The translations under genes and the position numbers were made by a program. From Orenia metallireducens (GTDB lineage: Bacteria > Bacillota > Halanaerobiia > Halobacteroidales > Halobacteroidaceae), in assembly GCF_001693735.1 (NCBI RefSeq), contig NZ_LWDV01000010.1, positions 616,552-680,551 on the forward strand: a stretch of 64,000 nt of DNA, read 5' to 3'. The notes beneath the pieces were generated by a model. That model searched no databases and had not been told where the DNA came from. It saw nothing but the letters and a program-made list of their open reading frames with translations. Of the stretch, positions 18,071 through 27,918 are shown one piece after another; the stretch's first letter is position 1; every line of letters begins with the position of its first letter.

Positions 18071-19207
18071 TCACCTCCCCAATTTTATCTCTTCTAATAC
18101 TTTATCTGTTATTTCAATTCCATCTACATTCTGTAGAGAATCTGCTATAACTAGTTTAATCTTACTACTCTTAGCAACTTCTTGAATAATTTCATCAATA
18201 TCTTTAGAACGCCTTTCCATTAACTCTCTTCTTCTTTCCTCTAAACTATTTATCTCATCTTTTAAATCATTAATCTTATTCTGTACTTTAGAGATTAATC
18301 TATTCTCAGCTGAAACTAGATTTTCTCCCATATCTTCTCTTAATACCTCTTCTCTTTCCTTCAAATCCTTCTCCAAATTATTTTCCATATTACTTAAATA
18401 ATCAGCCAGCTCTGCTCTTATCTCTTCCTCTTTTTTATTATAAGCTTTTTCAGCCTCTTCTTGCAATTTATTTTGATACTCTTTAATCTTCTTGGCAAAC
18501 TCTAACTCTTTTTCCTCAATAACCTTCTTTAATCTTTCATTATAATAATTCTCTTTCTCTGTTAGTTTATCGTTCTTTTCTGCCATTAACTCTTCTAATT
18601 CTACTGAATATTTATTGTGCTCTGCTTTAGATAAGCTATTAAACTTTAGCTTTAATCTTAAATTAATTATTCTGTCATTGTATTCTTGATTTAAAGCTTC
18701 TTTATGCTTATCTAATTCTTTCTGATAACTATTATTTAAAGCCGAAATCTCATCTTGTAATTTCTTCTCTAAAGATTCCTTTTTAGCCATTAATTTATTA
18801 GAGATATCATCATTAAGTTGCTGATGATATCTCTTCAATTTATTATTTAATTCTTCCCTTTTATCAGCTATTGCTTTCATTGAATTATCTTTAATTAATT
18901 CTAACCTTTTGTTTAATTGAGAGTTAAAACTCCCCAAGTACTCTTCTGTATCTACTTTTAACTTCTGTAAATTTTCATTTTCATTATTTAAAATCACTTT
19001 ATAGTTAGCAATTTGTTTTGTAAATTGATTAATCTGCTCAGTCAATGGATGTCCTTTAGTTAACATATCCATATTAACCAACCCTATATCAGATTGAGCT
19101 GAGTCTTTAGGTCTCTCGCCCTTTACAATCTGACCAGCTAAAATAGCTGAGAATACTACAATTATCAAAAAAGTTATTCCAACATTTTTCATGTTATGCC
19201 GAGACAC
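18071..19207 (-). CDS. long OmpH/Skp-family protein with membrane anchor
   Basis: This 378-residue protein is about twice the usual Skp length. After an N-terminal hydrophobic helix (about 10-27, an anchor or signal) comes the Skp opening IGLVNMDMLTKGHPL, then about 270 residues of Lys/Glu-rich coiled coil, then the family's closing element (IKLVIADSLQNVDGIEITDKVLEEI). The arms of this chaperone would be far longer than those of E. coli Skp. The apparent start is GTG at 19207 with AGGTG upstream; an in-frame ATG at 19192 is an alternative. Confidence 0.8.
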   Translation of the reverse strand: MSRHNMKNVGITFLIIVVFSAILAGQIVKGERPKDSAQSDIGLVNMDMLTKGHPLTEQINQFTKQIANYKVILNNENENLQKLKVDTEEYLGSFNSQLNKRLELIKDNSMKAIADKREELNNKLKRYHQQLNDDISNKLMAKKESLEKKLQDEISALNNSYQKELDKHKEALNQEYNDRIINLRLKLKFNSLSKAEHNKYSVELEELMAEKNDKLTEKENYYNERLKKVIEEKELEFAKKIKEYQNKLQEEAEKAYNKKEEEIRAELADYLSNMENNLEKDLKEREEVLREDMGENLVSAENRLISKVQNKINDLKDEINSLEERRRELMERRSKDIDEIIQEVAKSSKIKLVIADSLQNVDGIEITDKVLEEIKLGR

Positions 19208-19251
19208 CTAAAACACCTACTTTCTAAATATTTTGATAAATAATACACTAA

Positions 19252-19312
19252 CTACTAATTAATATTAATTAGTAGACAAGAAACTATAATTTAATTATAG
19301 TTTCTTGTCTAC
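19252..19312 (-). other. two overlapping perfect palindromes between skp genes
   Basis: CTACTAATTAATATTAATTAGTAG fills 19252-19275 as a 12-bp-arm palindrome (given here by its key halves CTACTAATTAAT and ATTAATTAGTAG). A second palindrome at 19272-19312 has 20-base arms starting GTAGACAAGAAACTATAATT and a one-base loop. They share GTAG at 19272-19275, so both hairpins cannot fully form together. The second starts 4 bases after the stop of the first skp gene. No T-tract follows. Confidence 0.7.
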
Positions 19313-19316
19313 TTTG

Positions 19317-19787
19317 TTATTCTTCTGTATTATTCTCTTCATCATTCTCAGTAGTTGTTAATCTTGATAAAACCTCATCAGTTAAGTCATACCCACCATA
19401 AATAACTACTGGTTTATCAACAACTACAGTAATACCCTTCTCTTTTGCTATCTCTATAACCTTACTATTGATATCTTCCATTACTTTAGCTACTAATTCT
19501 CTTTCTAAAGTATTGAGTTGTTGCTGATATTTCTGTAATAACTCTTGTCTCTCTTCTTTAGTCATATTTTTAGCTTCTTCTTCTAATTGCTTCTGTAATC
19601 TCTTTGCCTCTTGATTTAACTTCTCTTCTGAAGCAACTTTATCTGGATGGTTAGCAAAAATTTTTTGCATATCTACATAACCAATCTCTGTAATCTTATC
19701 GTTCTGAGCACCTACTGGATTATTAATCATAATTAGAGCACCCAATACTGCAAATATTAACAGACCAAAAACCAAATTCTTCTTCAT
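19317..19787 (-). CDS. skp: OmpH/Skp-family periplasmic chaperone
   Basis: Skp holds unfolded outer-membrane proteins in the periplasm and delivers them to BamA. The 156-residue protein has a signal peptide (to about residue 27, NNPVGAQ), the opening strand IGYVDMQKIFANHP, a coiled-coil region (about 50-110) and the closing VVYGG-type element (VIYGGYDLTDEVLSRL), then an acidic tail. Length and layout match classical Skp. It begins 18 bases after bamA, the usual bamA-skp-lpxD order, here expanded to three skp genes. Confidence 0.93.
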   Translation of the reverse strand: MKKNLVFGLLIFAVLGALIMINNPVGAQNDKITEIGYVDMQKIFANHPDKVASEEKLNQEAKRLQKQLEEEAKNMTKEERQELLQKYQQQLNTLERELVAKVMEDINSKVIEIAKEKGITVVVDKPVVIYGGYDLTDEVLSRLTTTENDEENNTEE

Positions 19788-19805
19788 AATAAATATATCT
19801 CCCTT

Positions 19806-21521
19806 CTAGAATATACTACCTATTCTAAAGCTAAAACTACTCTTATTACCGTCATCCCCTTCTGGAGCATAACCATAATCTAAGCCTAACTGACCAATTG
19901 GAGTATTAAATCTAATTCCAAGTCCAGTAGAATATTTTATATCATTTAGGCTAAATTGATTATCTTCAAAGGTTCTTCCAGCATCAGCAAAGATGACTCC
20001 TGTTATACTCTCTACAATACCAATTCGATATTCCAAATTAGTTAAGAATAGAGAGTCACCTTCAAACCCTTCTTGATCTTTATAATAATCATAGTCATAA
20101 CCTCTTACACCATCCAATAAAGTCTCTCTTAAATAAAAGTCTCTGGTTTCAGGCAAATCACCATTACTTCCTCCTAATTTTAGACGGAATGCCCAATTAT
20201 TATCCTCTCCAGAAGGAATATACTTACGAATATCAGTATAATATTTAGTGAAATCGGCATCTCCTCCTAAAATACCTCCAGCTCTCTCAATAGACACCTC
20301 TTGGCGACCTCCATCTTTAGGAGCTAAGAAGTTATCTCTAGTATCACGAATTGTCTTAAAGGTTAAACTTCGAGTATTTTCATCTACATCTTTATATTTC
20401 TGTGTATTTGTATCTGCACCTTCAATTTTTTCTTTATATTCACTATCTTGATAATTATACTTCAAGTAGGCTTTAGTATCTTCAGCAATCGGTCTTCCTA
20501 GTGTGATACTACCACCCTTTTCTTTAACATCATTATCATTTTTATCTTCTCGGACAGTATTATATAAGTTAAAGTTAAGGCTGTTTTTTGTTCCAAATAC
20601 CCAAGGTTGATAAAATCCAACTTCATAGGTATTCTTCTTACCACCAAACTCCCAATTCAACTTAACACTCTGTCCACGACCAAATAAATTATCCTGCTCT
20701 AGATCAATCAAACCTGTTAATCCTGATGCAGAACTATATCCACCACCGATACTAAAGGTACCAGTCTTTCCCTCTTTAAGATTAATTACTAAATCAACAG
20801 CTTGTCGATCACCATCAACTGCTTTATAATCAGGCTTTACCTCTTCAAAGAAACCTAAGTTGTAAATTTTTCTTAAATCCTTCCAGACCTGATCAATATT
20901 AAAGACTTGTCCTTCTTCAATAGAAAGTTCTCTTCTAATAACATAATCTTTAGTTTTACCATCAGTATTAATGATTATATTATTAAGTCTACCCTCATTT
21001 ATAGTTATATGCAATTGATCCTTTTCTTTAATTGTTAAATCTACAACTTTGGCTAAGATATATCCCTTTTCTCGGTAATATTTCTCAATCTCTTGCTTAG
21101 CCTTTTCTAATTCATTTAAATTCAATAATTGACCTGTTCTAATTCCAATAATCCCCCTTAACTCTTCAGTAGAGACCTCATGATTTCCACTGATATTTAT
21201 TTGAGATAATTTAGGATTCTCAATCACTTCAAAAATCAACATTACTCCATCTTCATGATTTTTAAAAGAAACTTGTATATCAAAGAAATATCCCAAATCG
21301 AAAACTGACTTCATATCTTCTTGTAATTTCTGATTTGATATCTCATCGCCAACCTTTGTATTAATCTTATCTAAAATCTCTTCATCTTTAATCTCTTTAT
21401 TACCCACTATTTTAATAGCAGTAATAATATTTTTATTATTTGTAGTTTCAGCCATTAATAAACCACTATTACATATTACTAAGATGAAAGATAAGACTAT
21501 TATTCCTATTCTTTTACACAT
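19806..21521 (-). CDS. bamA: outer-membrane protein assembly factor BamA (three POTRA)
   Basis: BamA folds and inserts beta-barrel proteins into the outer membrane. The 571-residue precursor has a signal peptide (to about residue 25), three POTRA domains (about 32-104, 105-180, 181-255) and a 16-strand Omp85 barrel. The barrel carries the family's VRGY loop motif (GVRGYDYD) and ends in phenylalanine (FRIGSIF). E. coli BamA has five POTRAs and about 810 residues; three POTRAs are known in other phyla. No BamB-E lipoprotein gene is nearby. It lies between tamB and skp. Confidence 0.95.
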   Translation of the reverse strand: MCKRIGIIVLSFILVICNSGLLMAETTNNKNIITAIKIVGNKEIKDEEILDKINTKVGDEISNQKLQEDMKSVFDLGYFFDIQVSFKNHEDGVMLIFEVIENPKLSQINISGNHEVSTEELRGIIGIRTGQLLNLNELEKAKQEIEKYYREKGYILAKVVDLTIKEKDQLHITINEGRLNNIIINTDGKTKDYVIRRELSIEEGQVFNIDQVWKDLRKIYNLGFFEEVKPDYKAVDGDRQAVDLVINLKEGKTGTFSIGGGYSSASGLTGLIDLEQDNLFGRGQSVKLNWEFGGKKNTYEVGFYQPWVFGTKNSLNFNLYNTVREDKNDNDVKEKGGSITLGRPIAEDTKAYLKYNYQDSEYKEKIEGADTNTQKYKDVDENTRSLTFKTIRDTRDNFLAPKDGGRQEVSIERAGGILGGDADFTKYYTDIRKYIPSGEDNNWAFRLKLGGSNGDLPETRDFYLRETLLDGVRGYDYDYYKDQEGFEGDSLFLTNLEYRIGIVESITGVIFADAGRTFEDNQFSLNDIKYSTGLGIRFNTPIGQLGLDYGYAPEGDDGNKSSFSFRIGSIF

Positions 21522-21640
21522 AAGAAACTCCCCCTTGCTTTAATTTTATCACAAATAATTAACTAATCACAAATTAGCAAATTTCATAACGATTAAGAAT
21601 TATAATAAAATAATATCTTTGCTAAAACTCGCTAAAATAT

Positions 21641-24600
21641 CTAAAAATTAATACTTGCTTCTACCCCTAATTGATACTCTTCTTCACTATCATACTGACC
21701 ATTAATCAGCAAGTTATCAAATCCAGCACCAAAATGATACTCAAAACCATAAGTGTGTTCTTCTTCCATACCAAAGACATGATCATATTTTAACATCAAA
21801 TTGTCTGTAACAAATTTAGCTAATTCTATTCTAACATCCCCACTTAAAATTGATTTAATTCTAAATTGATCCAAATCTAAGGATTTCTCAAAAGATTTTT
21901 CTAATTTAGAAATCAATTCTATTTGTAAATTCTCATCAATAAGTCTCCATACTTCAGTTTTTAATGCCCCCTCATAGTCTTTCTCTAAGAAACTTCCAAT
22001 TCCTCCTTGGCTAGTCAATAAGAGAATAATTTCTTCTTTTGTTAATTCTGGTTTAGAGTAAATATTAGGCTCCATCTGAGTTGCCATCCCATTTAAATCT
22101 AGATAAATTTTAACATCGTTAAATCCAGTTCTAGCTTTTATCTCTGGGGTAGCCTTTACCTCTGTAATAGCCCTTACTTGTAGATTAGGAATCAAGTCAT
22201 ATTTGTTAAAGGTAGCAGCACCTTTCTCTAATTCAAACTCTGTATTATAATAACTTATTTGACCATTAGTAGATTCTAACCTACCAATTAACTCTAAGCC
22301 TTGCTCTCCATTTTTTAGATTTAAGTTTCCAGATTGAATTAAAATATCTATATTATTATTACCTACTCTTACATTCTTACCTGGAGTAAGACTCAAATCA
22401 AAGCTTGGTTGAACTAATGGACCTTGATTACTCTTTTCAGCTGTTGGCCAATCCAAGCCTAAATCAATGTGACTATCATGAACTAGTAATGATCCTTTAA
22501 TTAAAGGCTTAGCAAAAGGACCCGTAATTGATATATCTCCATTACCCTTAGCTTGTACAAATCCATGTTCAAAGGCTATATTCTTTCCAGAAAACTTGAT
22601 ATTATAATTTAATGGCTTAATACCATCTAAAGCTACATCACCTTTAATATTAAAACTACCTTCACCATAACGGCCTTTAACATCTTTAATAATAATCTCT
22701 TCTCCTGTTAAATTAAGTTTTCCTGATAAATTACTTATATCTCTATCTAATACTTCTGGATAAGAGATATTCCCAGACATAACTTCTGCTTCTCCTGTCA
22801 ATTTAGGTGATTTCCAATTACCTGATAAGTGTATATCAGCCCTTCCCTTTCCAGTGGCTGATTTAATATCAGATACTATTAAAGGTAATAGGCTTAAATT
22901 TCCTTCTTCTAGCTCTAAATCAAGGTGAAATTCTTCAGATGAATTCAACGGAATATTACCTTCAGCCCTTACTACATTATTCCCTTTAATCTGTAGAGTC
23001 TGATTTAGACTAACCTTATATCCATTTATCAAGTTAATTTGACCAACCAGTTGTTCATAACCAAACTGATTCACCTTACCATCGGTTACCTTTATATTAG
23101 AATTGAAATTCAATCTATCTAAAGTTCCAGTGAGTTGACCTGTCAGGTTAATCTTCCCTCCTAACTGATAAGGAATTAACTCCAAATTATTAATCGGAGT
23201 GAAATCAAACTCTTTAGCCAATAATTTAATATTAATATCATCATTAACTACATAGTTTCCTTTAATATCTAGATATCCAATATTATTCTCATCAGATAGT
23301 AGTAAATCTAAATTGACTACTGGCTCCTTCATAGGACCAGATGCTCTAACTTGACCTACAAATTTATAGGGTAAATCTAAATCATAGGGTATAAATTGAT
23401 TTAAATAATTAATATCTCCCTGTTCAACACTGAGTAACAGACTTTTTATTCTCTTCTCTTCTATATCCAAACTTCCACTCATCTTATATACATTCTCTAA
23501 GCTTTCTAATAATAAATTTGTTAGATATAGATGCTGATCTTTGTAGCTAAGCTTTGCTGAAATATCACCTAAATCAGCACCATTAACTTTAATACTATCA
23601 CTTTTAACTTTAGCTACTACTTTTAAATTAGGAACCTTTCCATATACCCTACCTTCCACTTCACTATCTCCTATTACACCAATCTCCTTTAAATTATAAT
23701 GATCTATATCCTCTAAGTTAAGTTTATCACTGTTAAAATTAATTTCCAAATAATTATCTGCATAATTTCCATTGGTCACTAAAATAGTATTGTTATATTT
23801 AGTCTCTAAGTTATCAATAATAAACTCACCATCTCTATAAGCATACTCTAAATTAGCAGTATCAAAGTTTTGTCCATAGATCCTGCCATCACTTAACAAC
23901 AACTCTCCTTTTAAAGATAACTTAGGATAAAGGGATTCGATTATAGTTCTACCTTTAGCAGTACCTGCAAAAGATAAATCAACACCTAAAATATCTAATA
24001 CCTTCTCTACCCCAATCTCTTTTGTATCTAAGATAATGTTAGATTTATTGCTTGCAAAATCTATACTTCCTGATATCTCACTTGCTAAAGAAACCAGTCG
24101 AACATCTTCTAAACTCAATTTATTATTATTAAAACCAACATTACCAAAGGTACCACCTATATCAAAGTTACCATAGGTCAATTTATTAATCATAAATTTA
24201 CCTTTAAAATCAGGCTTTGAAATAGTTCCCCTTACCTCTCCACTTAAATCAACAATACCATCTAATTCTTCTATCTGATGAATTGTATTTAATTTCTTCA
24301 AATTTATATTGTTTCCTCTTAAAGATAAATTCAACTTCCCACCTAAAGTAACCAACCCTTCCAAATTAACTTTAGTATCATTTGAGATTAACTCTGTATG
24401 ATTTAGGAACAATTTACCATCAGTCAACCAGAAGTTACTCTCTAAGCTATTTAAGACATAATCTTTAACAGAACCATCTGTTAAAGTAACATTCCCCAAA
24501 ATATTTAATTGATTCTTATCAAAACCTACACCTGAGACCATAGCCTCTCCATTAATCAGTCCTATCCCATCCAACTGATAATCAAACAGTTCCTCTAAAT

Positions 24601-25909
24601 CAGCCAAATCTATATTATTGATGTTAGTAGACAAAATATAGTTTAGCCCTTCATCCATGGCTATGGTTCCTCTACCACTAACACTTCCTTTACCATATTT
24701 AAAATTCAATTGTTCTAGGTTAACTACCTTATCCTTGTAATAAAATTTACTAGTAAATTCAGTCAAAGTAGCCCCCTTTATTGACCCTTTATCCATAATA
24801 ACTTTAGCAGTTACACTAGGGTTTATTAGTTCTCCTTTGACAATACCAGAAACTTTAGCATTACCCTTTACTTGTAAATCATCATAGGATAATAATTCTG
24901 TTAACTCTTCTAATGGAATATCAGCTAAATTATACTCTAAATTCAGTTGAGAATCTCTCCAATTAAAGACTTCACCACTCACTTCAATTGGAAATTTTTT
25001 ATAATTAGCAACTAATTTATTAACTTTTACTCCATATCTATTGATTCCAAAATAACCTTCTACCCCTGTTACATCAATATCATCTTTAGAGATAAATCCA
25101 TCATTTAAATATAAAGTAATAGAATAATTAGGTATCTTACCTAATACCCCTTTAATATCCGCTTTACCTGTTATATCACCCTTAAAACTGATATTCTCTA
25201 ATTGTGAAATATCAAATTTATCTTTTATTCTAGATAGTTTTATTCCATCAAAAACAAGCTCTCCTTCATAACTCTTATCTTTTATTCTTCCTCTTAATTC
25301 CAAGATTTTTTCTGACAAGGAACTTAATCTAGCTTCTAGATCAAACTTAATCTCTTTGGCCAAATCAACTCGTCCAGAAATATCAGTTAATTTATCCTTA
25401 AATTCAGGAGTATTATATTCAAGCTTACCTTCTTCAATATAAATTGAGGATTTCATTTCTAAACTAGTACTAACCTCTGTTTTATCTGAAGGAGTAAATT
25501 TATTAGTTAAAGAACTAAAGTTCCACTCTCCCTCTTTTGAAATCATAATATCAGGGCGAATAACCCTAACTTCTGTAATACTCTTAAGAGGATTAAATGA
25601 TTTAAAGATAAGGTCTTTAATACTATAACTGACCTCTATCCCTTCAACCTCTAATAAATTATTAGAATGGTCATCCTTAATAATAATTCCTTCAATCAGG
25701 ATTTTATTTATCCCTTTAATTTTAACATCTTCAATTTTAATATCCATTTGTAATTTCTTATCTAAAAGATTTATAACTTCATATTTCACCTTATCAAATA
25801 ACAGATTACGGTTTGTATATAACAGATATAATGAAGTTGACAACATAAAGAAGAATATTGCCAACACTATAACCTTTACCCTGTTAGACTGTACAACTTT
25901 AAAATTCAT
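21641..25909 (-). CDS. tamB: TamB-type inter-membrane bridge protein (DUF490/AsmA-like)
   Basis: TamB spans the periplasm as a long beta-taco groove and is linked to lipid transport and barrel assembly. The 1422-residue protein has an N-terminal signal anchor (about 13-32, VIVLAIFFFMLSTSLYLLY), more than 1000 residues of repeated beta-strand units (recurrent 'G.I.GKADI.G' and 'L.G.V...G' phrases), and the conserved C-terminal DUF490 domain (KPELTKEEIILLLTSQG; EFELEKGAATFNKYDLIPNL; ending VEASINF). The ATG at 25909 has GGAGG 9 bases upstream. It lies directly upstream of bamA; no separate TamA is present. Confidence 0.93.
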   Translation of the reverse strand: MNFKVVQSNRVKVIVLAIFFFMLSTSLYLLYTNRNLLFDKVKYEVINLLDKKLQMDIKIEDVKIKGINKILIEGIIIKDDHSNNLLEVEGIEVSYSIKDLIFKSFNPLKSITEVRVIRPDIMISKEGEWNFSSLTNKFTPSDKTEVSTSLEMKSSIYIEEGKLEYNTPEFKDKLTDISGRVDLAKEIKFDLEARLSSLSEKILELRGRIKDKSYEGELVFDGIKLSRIKDKFDISQLENISFKGDITGKADIKGVLGKIPNYSITLYLNDGFISKDDIDVTGVEGYFGINRYGVKVNKLVANYKKFPIEVSGEVFNWRDSQLNLEYNLADIPLEELTELLSYDDLQVKGNAKVSGIVKGELINPSVTAKVIMDKGSIKGATLTEFTSKFYYKDKVVNLEQLNFKYGKGSVSGRGTIAMDEGLNYILSTNINNIDLADLEELFDYQLDGIGLINGEAMVSGVGFDKNQLNILGNVTLTDGSVKDYVLNSLESNFWLTDGKLFLNHTELISNDTKVNLEGLVTLGGKLNLSLRGNNINLKKLNTIHQIEELDGIVDLSGEVRGTISKPDFKGKFMINKLTYGNFDIGGTFGNVGFNNNKLSLEDVRLVSLASEISGSIDFASNKSNIILDTKEIGVEKVLDILGVDLSFAGTAKGRTIIESLYPKLSLKGELLLSDGRIYGQNFDTANLEYAYRDGEFIIDNLETKYNNTILVTNGNYADNYLEINFNSDKLNLEDIDHYNLKEIGVIGDSEVEGRVYGKVPNLKVVAKVKSDSIKVNGADLGDISAKLSYKDQHLYLTNLLLESLENVYKMSGSLDIEEKRIKSLLLSVEQGDINYLNQFIPYDLDLPYKFVGQVRASGPMKEPVVNLDLLLSDENNIGYLDIKGNYVVNDDINIKLLAKEFDFTPINNLELIPYQLGGKINLTGQLTGTLDRLNFNSNIKVTDGKVNQFGYEQLVGQINLINGYKVSLNQTLQIKGNNVVRAEGNIPLNSSEEFHLDLELEEGNLSLLPLIVSDIKSATGKGRADIHLSGNWKSPKLTGEAEVMSGNISYPEVLDRDISNLSGKLNLTGEEIIIKDVKGRYGEGSFNIKGDVALDGIKPLNYNIKFSGKNIAFEHGFVQAKGNGDISITGPFAKPLIKGSLLVHDSHIDLGLDWPTAEKSNQGPLVQPSFDLSLTPGKNVRVGNNNIDILIQSGNLNLKNGEQGLELIGRLESTNGQISYYNTEFELEKGAATFNKYDLIPNLQVRAITEVKATPEIKARTGFNDVKIYLDLNGMATQMEPNIYSKPELTKEEIILLLTSQGGIGSFLEKDYEGALKTEVWRLIDENLQIELISKLEKSFEKSLDLDQFRIKSILSGDVRIELAKFVTDNLMLKYDHVFGMEEEHTYGFEYHFGAGFDNLLINGQYDSEEEYQLGVEASINF

Positions 25910-26019
25910 TATCTTTTTCCTCCAGTCTAATCCAAACTAATTTAATAATATTACATTTTAATAACTCTTGCAATAGATTCTACCAGTTATTTATTGATAT
26001 AACTAAAACATCTTACCAT

Positions 26020-26050
26020 AAAAAAAAAACTCCTCTAATCGAGGAGCTTT
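26020..26050 (-). terminator. intrinsic terminator after the S55 peptidase gene
   Basis: On the minus strand AGCTCCTC-GATTA-GAGGAGT is followed by ten T. Clear hairpin and T-tract, 10 bases after the stop; tamB therefore probably has its own promoter in 25910-26019. Confidence 0.92.
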
Positions 26051-26059
26051 TTATAGTAA

Positions 26060-27841
26060 TTATTTAATTTCTTCTTTAGTTATAATCTCTATCTCTTCCA
26101 TTAATGTTCCTTCTAAAACATAACTAGTATCAACAACTTCTTCTGCAAGTTCTAACTTCTCTTCTTTAATTTCTTCATCTTTAGCTTTATCTTCAGAATT
26201 CTCTATATTGCTTGGCGGCGTATATGAAGGCCTTAATTCAATTACAAGTTGATTATTCTTATTCTGCTGCTGATAAACCTCTATTAGCTCATCTAAACTC
26301 TTAATATTGTTAGCTTTTGAACTCTTTTCCTCTTCTTGTGGTGTAAAGCGATTCAAGTTAGCTTCCTGACCACTAAAAACATGTACCTCTAATTTTCCAT
26401 CTTCAATATCTTGTGGTATCTCTATTTTAACCTTCTTAGTTATTAAATCTTCACGGTAAGGTCTTAATGTTATCTCAGCTTCTACCTCTTCTCCAGGTGC
26501 TACCTGCTCTTTATCTAATTTAATCTCTTCTATCAAAGCAACCTTAGCCCTTTTTTCAATATCAATATTAAATTTAATATTAGCTAGGTTTACCTTTGTA
26601 AAAGGATTATGAAGAATTAGACTTAAGCTTTGTAGAAAATCACTTAAAGATGTAGCAGCAATATCATTAGGACTATAGTATAAGTTCTCTAAGCTGATAA
26701 TATTATTAGGTAATTTATTGCCCAAAATCTCTATACTTACTTTAGCTGTTCCTTCACCTGTTCGGTCGATGGTACTATCAATTACTTGCAATACTGCAGA
26801 AGAAGCCAACCCTTCTATTAAATCTTCACTCTGTACTATCTGTAAATTATATACCTCTTTTTTATTTAAATCATGATCAAAAACATTAACTTCTAAAGGG
26901 ACTACATTAGGAAATTCATTTACCTTCCCTGCTATTCCAGCAGTTCTATCTTGAGTAATAATTCCCTTAAGTTTCCCTGGTGAACCAAGCTTAAACGGCA
27001 TCTTAATACTGGTCACCATCTGATGAATATAGGCTGAAGATAATAGATAATTCACACTTCCCTTAGACAAAAAAGGATGTCCAAAGGCTAAAATCTTATC
27101 TCCATCACGATAAGTTACTGTTCCAATGGCCGATACATTGATATCTCCTCTGACTAATTGTACAGCCACAGCACTTCCTGGTTCTAAATTAGTATCTTCT
27201 TCTAAAGAGGATACTCCTCCTCCATTAATTGGGACTAACTCATATCCTTCTAGACTTTCAGCCAATCTATCTTTAGCTCTACCCTTTATTCCGCTCACCA
27301 TTAATGGAGTAGAAACAGGAGTAGCCACCATAGCCTCCCTATCATCCACTTCTTGAGAATCTTCAGCAAAATATATTCTCTTATACTCTCTATCGCCTAT
27401 TTTAATTGGTTCTTTTAAATCTATAACATCTTTAATCTCTCTTTTTTTATCCAATTCAAAGATATCTAACATGCTTTCTATTGGAGTTACCATACCAATC
27501 TTATGGTCAGCTAATTGCCACCCATAGCCTACTGCTCCAATTAATCTTCCACCAATATAGACTGGACTCCCGCTCATTCCTGAAGCAATTCCACCAGTTC
27601 TATCTATTACCTCTCCACTTGTCTTAACCAAAATTAAATCTTGACCAGGTTGATCTGTTAATACACTAACAACCTCTACATCAAACTCTTCAATCTTGTT
27701 ACCTCTTAATACTGTTTTTCCTGTACCCTTCATCCCAGGTCTAACCTCTGATAACGACATGATCTCTGTTTTAGCTATAGCTATATTTGACAGAGTAATA
27801 CATAGTAGCAATATAGCAATTATCTTTAAGGTTATTCGCAA
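26060..27841 (-). CDS. SpoIVB-type S55 peptidase domain protein, exported
   Basis: The 593-residue protein has a signal peptide (about 1-23) and a peptidase S55 domain related to SpoIVB. The serine loop GMSGSPVY (88-95) comes first and the likely histidine AFGHPF (H255) later, the arrangement of the S55 proteins seen outside sporulation, not that of SpoIVB itself (PDZ then His then Ser). There is a beta-rich middle and an acidic, Glu/Lys-rich C-terminus (about 500-593). The start is TTG at 27841, chosen because it gives the signal peptide. It lies between flgJ and tamB, so it may work in the periplasm on envelope or flagellar proteins; substrate unknown. Confidence 0.8.
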   Translation of the reverse strand: MRITLKIIAILLLCITLSNIAIAKTEIMSLSEVRPGMKGTGKTVLRGNKIEEFDVEVVSVLTDQPGQDLILVKTSGEVIDRTGGIASGMSGSPVYIGGRLIGAVGYGWQLADHKIGMVTPIESMLDIFELDKKREIKDVIDLKEPIKIGDREYKRIYFAEDSQEVDDREAMVATPVSTPLMVSGIKGRAKDRLAESLEGYELVPINGGGVSSLEEDTNLEPGSAVAVQLVRGDINVSAIGTVTYRDGDKILAFGHPFLSKGSVNYLLSSAYIHQMVTSIKMPFKLGSPGKLKGIITQDRTAGIAGKVNEFPNVVPLEVNVFDHDLNKKEVYNLQIVQSEDLIEGLASSAVLQVIDSTIDRTGEGTAKVSIEILGNKLPNNIISLENLYYSPNDIAATSLSDFLQSLSLILHNPFTKVNLANIKFNIDIEKRAKVALIEEIKLDKEQVAPGEEVEAEITLRPYREDLITKKVKIEIPQDIEDGKLEVHVFSGQEANLNRFTPQEEEKSSKANNIKSLDELIEVYQQQNKNNQLVIELRPSYTPPSNIENSEDKAKDEEIKEEKLELAEEVVDTSYVLEGTLMEEIEIITKEEIK

Positions 27842-27889
27842 TAAAATCCCATCCCTTCTTATAAGACCAATACCTTACTATCTAGTTTT

Positions 27890-27913
27890 ACCTATATTTA
27901 TATAAATATAGGT
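27890..27913. other. perfect 24-base palindrome between flgJ and the S55 gene
   Basis: ACCTATATTTAT (27890-27901) is exactly complementary to 27902-27913, 5 bases after the flgJ stop. It could be a weak terminator or a protein site; no T-tract follows. Confidence 0.5.
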
Positions 27914-27918
27914 ATTAG

